Source: Earliella scabrosa (taxonomy: Eukaryota > Basidiomycota > Agaricomycetes > Polyporales > Polyporaceae). From it: a DNA stretch of 64,000 nucleotides. Shown one piece after another: positions 62,523 through 64,000 of the stretch. The position numbers and the translations under genes are program-made. Within the stretch, counting starts at the first letter, position 1, and every line of letters starts with the position of its first letter. The notes beneath the pieces were generated by a model, which was given only the letters and a program-made list of their open reading frames with translations, was not told the DNA's origin and ran no database searches. The stretch lies in NCBI GenBank assembly GCA_022605405.1, contig JABYQQ010000003.1, positions 930,001 through 994,000 on the forward strand, written 5' to 3'.

Positions 62523-64000
62523 CTAGAGATCGCTCGACCGCTCAGCCTCATACGAGATCTCCGCATCATCATCCACCACGAAGCTCCCATACACATACTC
62601 GTCCTCCCCCTCGTCCCCACCCCCAGGCGAGCTCGTCACCGCCCGTCCGTACCTCCCCTGCTCCCTGCTCGGCCCAAACGCAGCCCGGCCCCGCCTCACA
62701 GGGCGATTCGCGAACATCGGGCCTGCCCCGCCGGGGACCTGCGTGAGGAGGCTCTGGCGGTAGACCGCGTCCTGGTCGTACGACGGCGACACCTGCGTCT
62801 CCCCCGGCTCGTCGACGAACATCCTGTCGTCGCTGTCGAGCACCGTCTCCTGCTCGGACGAGCCGCCCGCGCTGAGCTCGTCGCCCGAGTGCGTCGCCTC
62901 GACGTCGATCCACGGGTTGTGCCGCTGTGCGTCCGACGTGTCCTTGAACTTGCGCTTCTTCTTCCTTCGCGGCGGGGTCGACGCGGCCGCGGGAGGGGAG
63001 GGAGAGAGCGGCCGGTCGCGCTGCAGCCGCCGCTGGGAGAGCGGCGGTGGGGCGAGAGGGGAGGACTCGAGGTCGAGGGCTTCTGCGGCGATGCGCTTCC
63101 GGCCTGCTTTGCCTGGCGCCCGGACGGCAAAGGTGGGTTCTGGCGCGAGCTCGTCGGAGAACGACGGGGACGCAATGACGAGCCTGGCAGGCAGCGCAGG
63201 AGGGCCCATGTCCGATTTGAAGGAGGGTCCCGACCGATTGAGCAACTTGTCGGTCTGACCTGGCGACCGGCGCGGGGACCGTCTGGTAGGACTGTCCAGA
63301 AAGACTGGTTCGTCATCGTCTGAAGGCACGAGCGGCGGGGACGTCGCGCGGGGGGGCGACGAGTCAAGGAAAAGGGGTTCGTGAACCTGCGCGCTGGTCG
63401 ACGCTCGTGGGGGTGTGGGAGGTTGGTCTGTTGTAATAGGCATATCGTCGTCGTCATCCTCGATAAGCCAGGCCATGCTGTCGTCTCCAGCAGCTGGCTT
63501 GTCTGCAGAGACGCTACGAGACGCGGGGGAGGCAGATCGTTCAGGTGTCTCTGATGACCGCGACAACTGCGACAGCTTCTTGCCTTGGCTGCGCCTACTG
63601 TGAGTCCTGGCCATTTCTTTAAGTGGACGATCTGGAGAGGAGGACGTTTTGCGCTTCAAGCGACGGTGTTTGAGCGGCCGGTCGGGGGAAGAGGAGAGGA
63701 TTGCCTGCTCGGAACGACTGAACGGAGGATCCGGAGAGGAGGAAATGTCTATAACAGATGCTTCCTGTGGACGGTCTGGGGAGCGCGATCGCAAAGGGAG
63801 TTCTTTGGCAGAGCGAAAGCCAGCTGCATATTCGAAGGCGTCAGGCGAGGACTCGGCACGACCAGGCGCAGGTTGTATCGCCGTGGATAGACCGTTCTCG
63901 ATGATCTCGTCTTCAGAATCGCTTTGCGATGTGATCTCTATCCGCTGAGTCAGGGTTGTCTGCTTCAACCGCTTCTTCGTCTTCGAGGTGCCAGCAGTAG
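62523..64000 (-). CDS. Nuclear S/P-rich protein C-terminus, tentatively Mph1/FANCM-type helicase tail (cut by window edge)
   Basis: An uninterrupted frame of about 490 codons runs from the right edge to the stop at 62523; the apparent start at 63968 is a TTG, and the frame continues upstream as 'TSKTKKRLKQTTLTQR', so the gene starts outside. It is highly charged and Ser/Pro/Asp-rich with basic nuclear-signal-like runs ('RRKKKRKFK') and three copies of 'SSSPDRPLK'-like units. The conserved-looking end 'NPWIDVEATHSGDELS', 'SPSYDQDAVYRQSLLTQVP' and 'YVYGSFVVDDDAEISYE' recalls the C-terminal tail of fungal Mph1/FANCM DNA helicases, but the helicase core is not in view. The call rests on recall of family tails and is moderate. 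Confidence 0.55.
   Translation of the reverse strand, partial: TAGTSKTKKRLKQTTLTQRIEITSQSDSEDEIIENGLSTAIQPAPGRAESSPDAFEYAAGFRSAKELPLRSRSPDRPQEASVIDISSSPDPPFSRSEQAILSSSPDRPLKHRRLKRKTSSSPDRPLKEMARTHSRRSQGKKLSQLSRSSETPERSASPASRSVSADKPAAGDDSMAWLIEDDDDDMPITTDQPPTPPRASTSAQVHEPLFLDSSPPRATSPPLVPSDDDEPVFLDSPTRRSPRRSPGQTDKLLNRSGPSFKSDMGPPALPARLVIASPSFSDELAPEPTFAVRAPGKAGRKRIAAEALDLESSPLAPPPLSQRRLQRDRPLSPSPPAAASTPPRRKKKRKFKDTSDAQRHNPWIDVEATHSGDELSAGGSSEQETVLDSDDRMFVDEPGETQVSPSYDQDAVYRQSLLTQVPGGAGPMFANRPVRRGRAAFGPSREQGRYGRAVTSSPGGGDEGEDEYVYGSFVVDDDAEISYEAERSSDL

Noticed and set aside
62505..63323. 272-codon plus-strand frame opposite the right-edge gene
   Set aside because: Arg/Pro-rich composition typical of antisense GC-rich sequence; the minus frame is longer and carries conserved-looking motifs.
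1..64000. CRISPR arrays, rRNA, intact transposons
   Set aside because: No spaced direct repeats, rRNA-like sequence, terminal inverted repeats or transposase-like frames were found; the sequence is a eukaryotic nuclear region.

Overview
This is an intron-dense nuclear window from a fungus, most likely a basidiomycete of the Agaricomycetes. The evidence is dense genes on both strands, many GT..AG introns of about 45-80 bases, short intergenic gaps, CT-rich 5' flanks, a fungal housekeeping gene set, and a local array of RBR ubiquitin-ligase genes. Most coding regions are split, so exons were joined by splice signals, reading phase and family conservation. Where exon lists are given in full, their summed lengths divide by three. 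No rRNA, tRNA, CRISPR or intact transposon was recognised.

Layout: 1-616 Pub1/TIA-1-like RNA-binding protein (-, cut by the left edge); 1051-2331 prohibitin PHB1 (-); 2592-4983 ASNSD1-like protein (-); 5233-9710 DEAH helicase Dhr1/DHX37 (+); 10048-11976 6-phosphogluconate dehydrogenase (-); 12739-14403 branched-chain aminotransferase (+); 14654-16161 trypsin-like protease (+); 16273-17265 and 19038-20060 two MYND-finger paralogues (-) around a hot-dog thioesterase-like gene (17908-18609, +); 20278-21627 DNAJC17-like splicing factor (+); 22156-24308 M20 amidohydrolase (-); 25386-26910 and 27886-29005 RBR genes A and B (+); 29512-31248 proline-rich unknown (+); 31412-32228 HIT hydrolase (-); 32488-33344 6-phosphogluconolactonase (+); 33612-35648 PXA-domain protein (-); 36177-37838 single-pass membrane protein (+); 38522-41505 RBM26/27-like protein (-); 42325-44106 UDP-glycosyltransferase (+); 44961-46807 GH27 alpha-galactosidase (-); 47200-50960 a tandem duplication holding two tiny Q/N-rich genes (+); 51885-57935 RBR genes C, D and E (+); 58359-59168 GINS subunit Psf1 (+); 59612-60349 LysM protein (-); 61022-62380 Ind1/NUBPL Fe-S protein (+); 62523-64000 nuclear S/P-rich protein, possibly the Mph1/FANCM tail (-, cut by the right edge).

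Most of the window is conserved housekeeping: oxidative pentose phosphate steps 2 and 3, 18S rRNA maturation, pre-mRNA processing, replication, and mitochondrial protein and Fe-S maintenance. The accessory part is about 25-29 kb and 47-58 kb. It holds five RBR E3-like genes in two subfamilies, four of which keep an N-terminal DEELAL-type motif with UIM-like segments. One copy has lost RING1, one carries a 1-base frameshift and a repetitive acidic tail, and the rest look intact. Next to them lies a roughly 2.2-kb-offset tandem duplication with two unannotated-looking small genes whose intron phases match exactly. The alpha-galactosidase frame continues past its TGA stop into a membrane-anchor-like segment.
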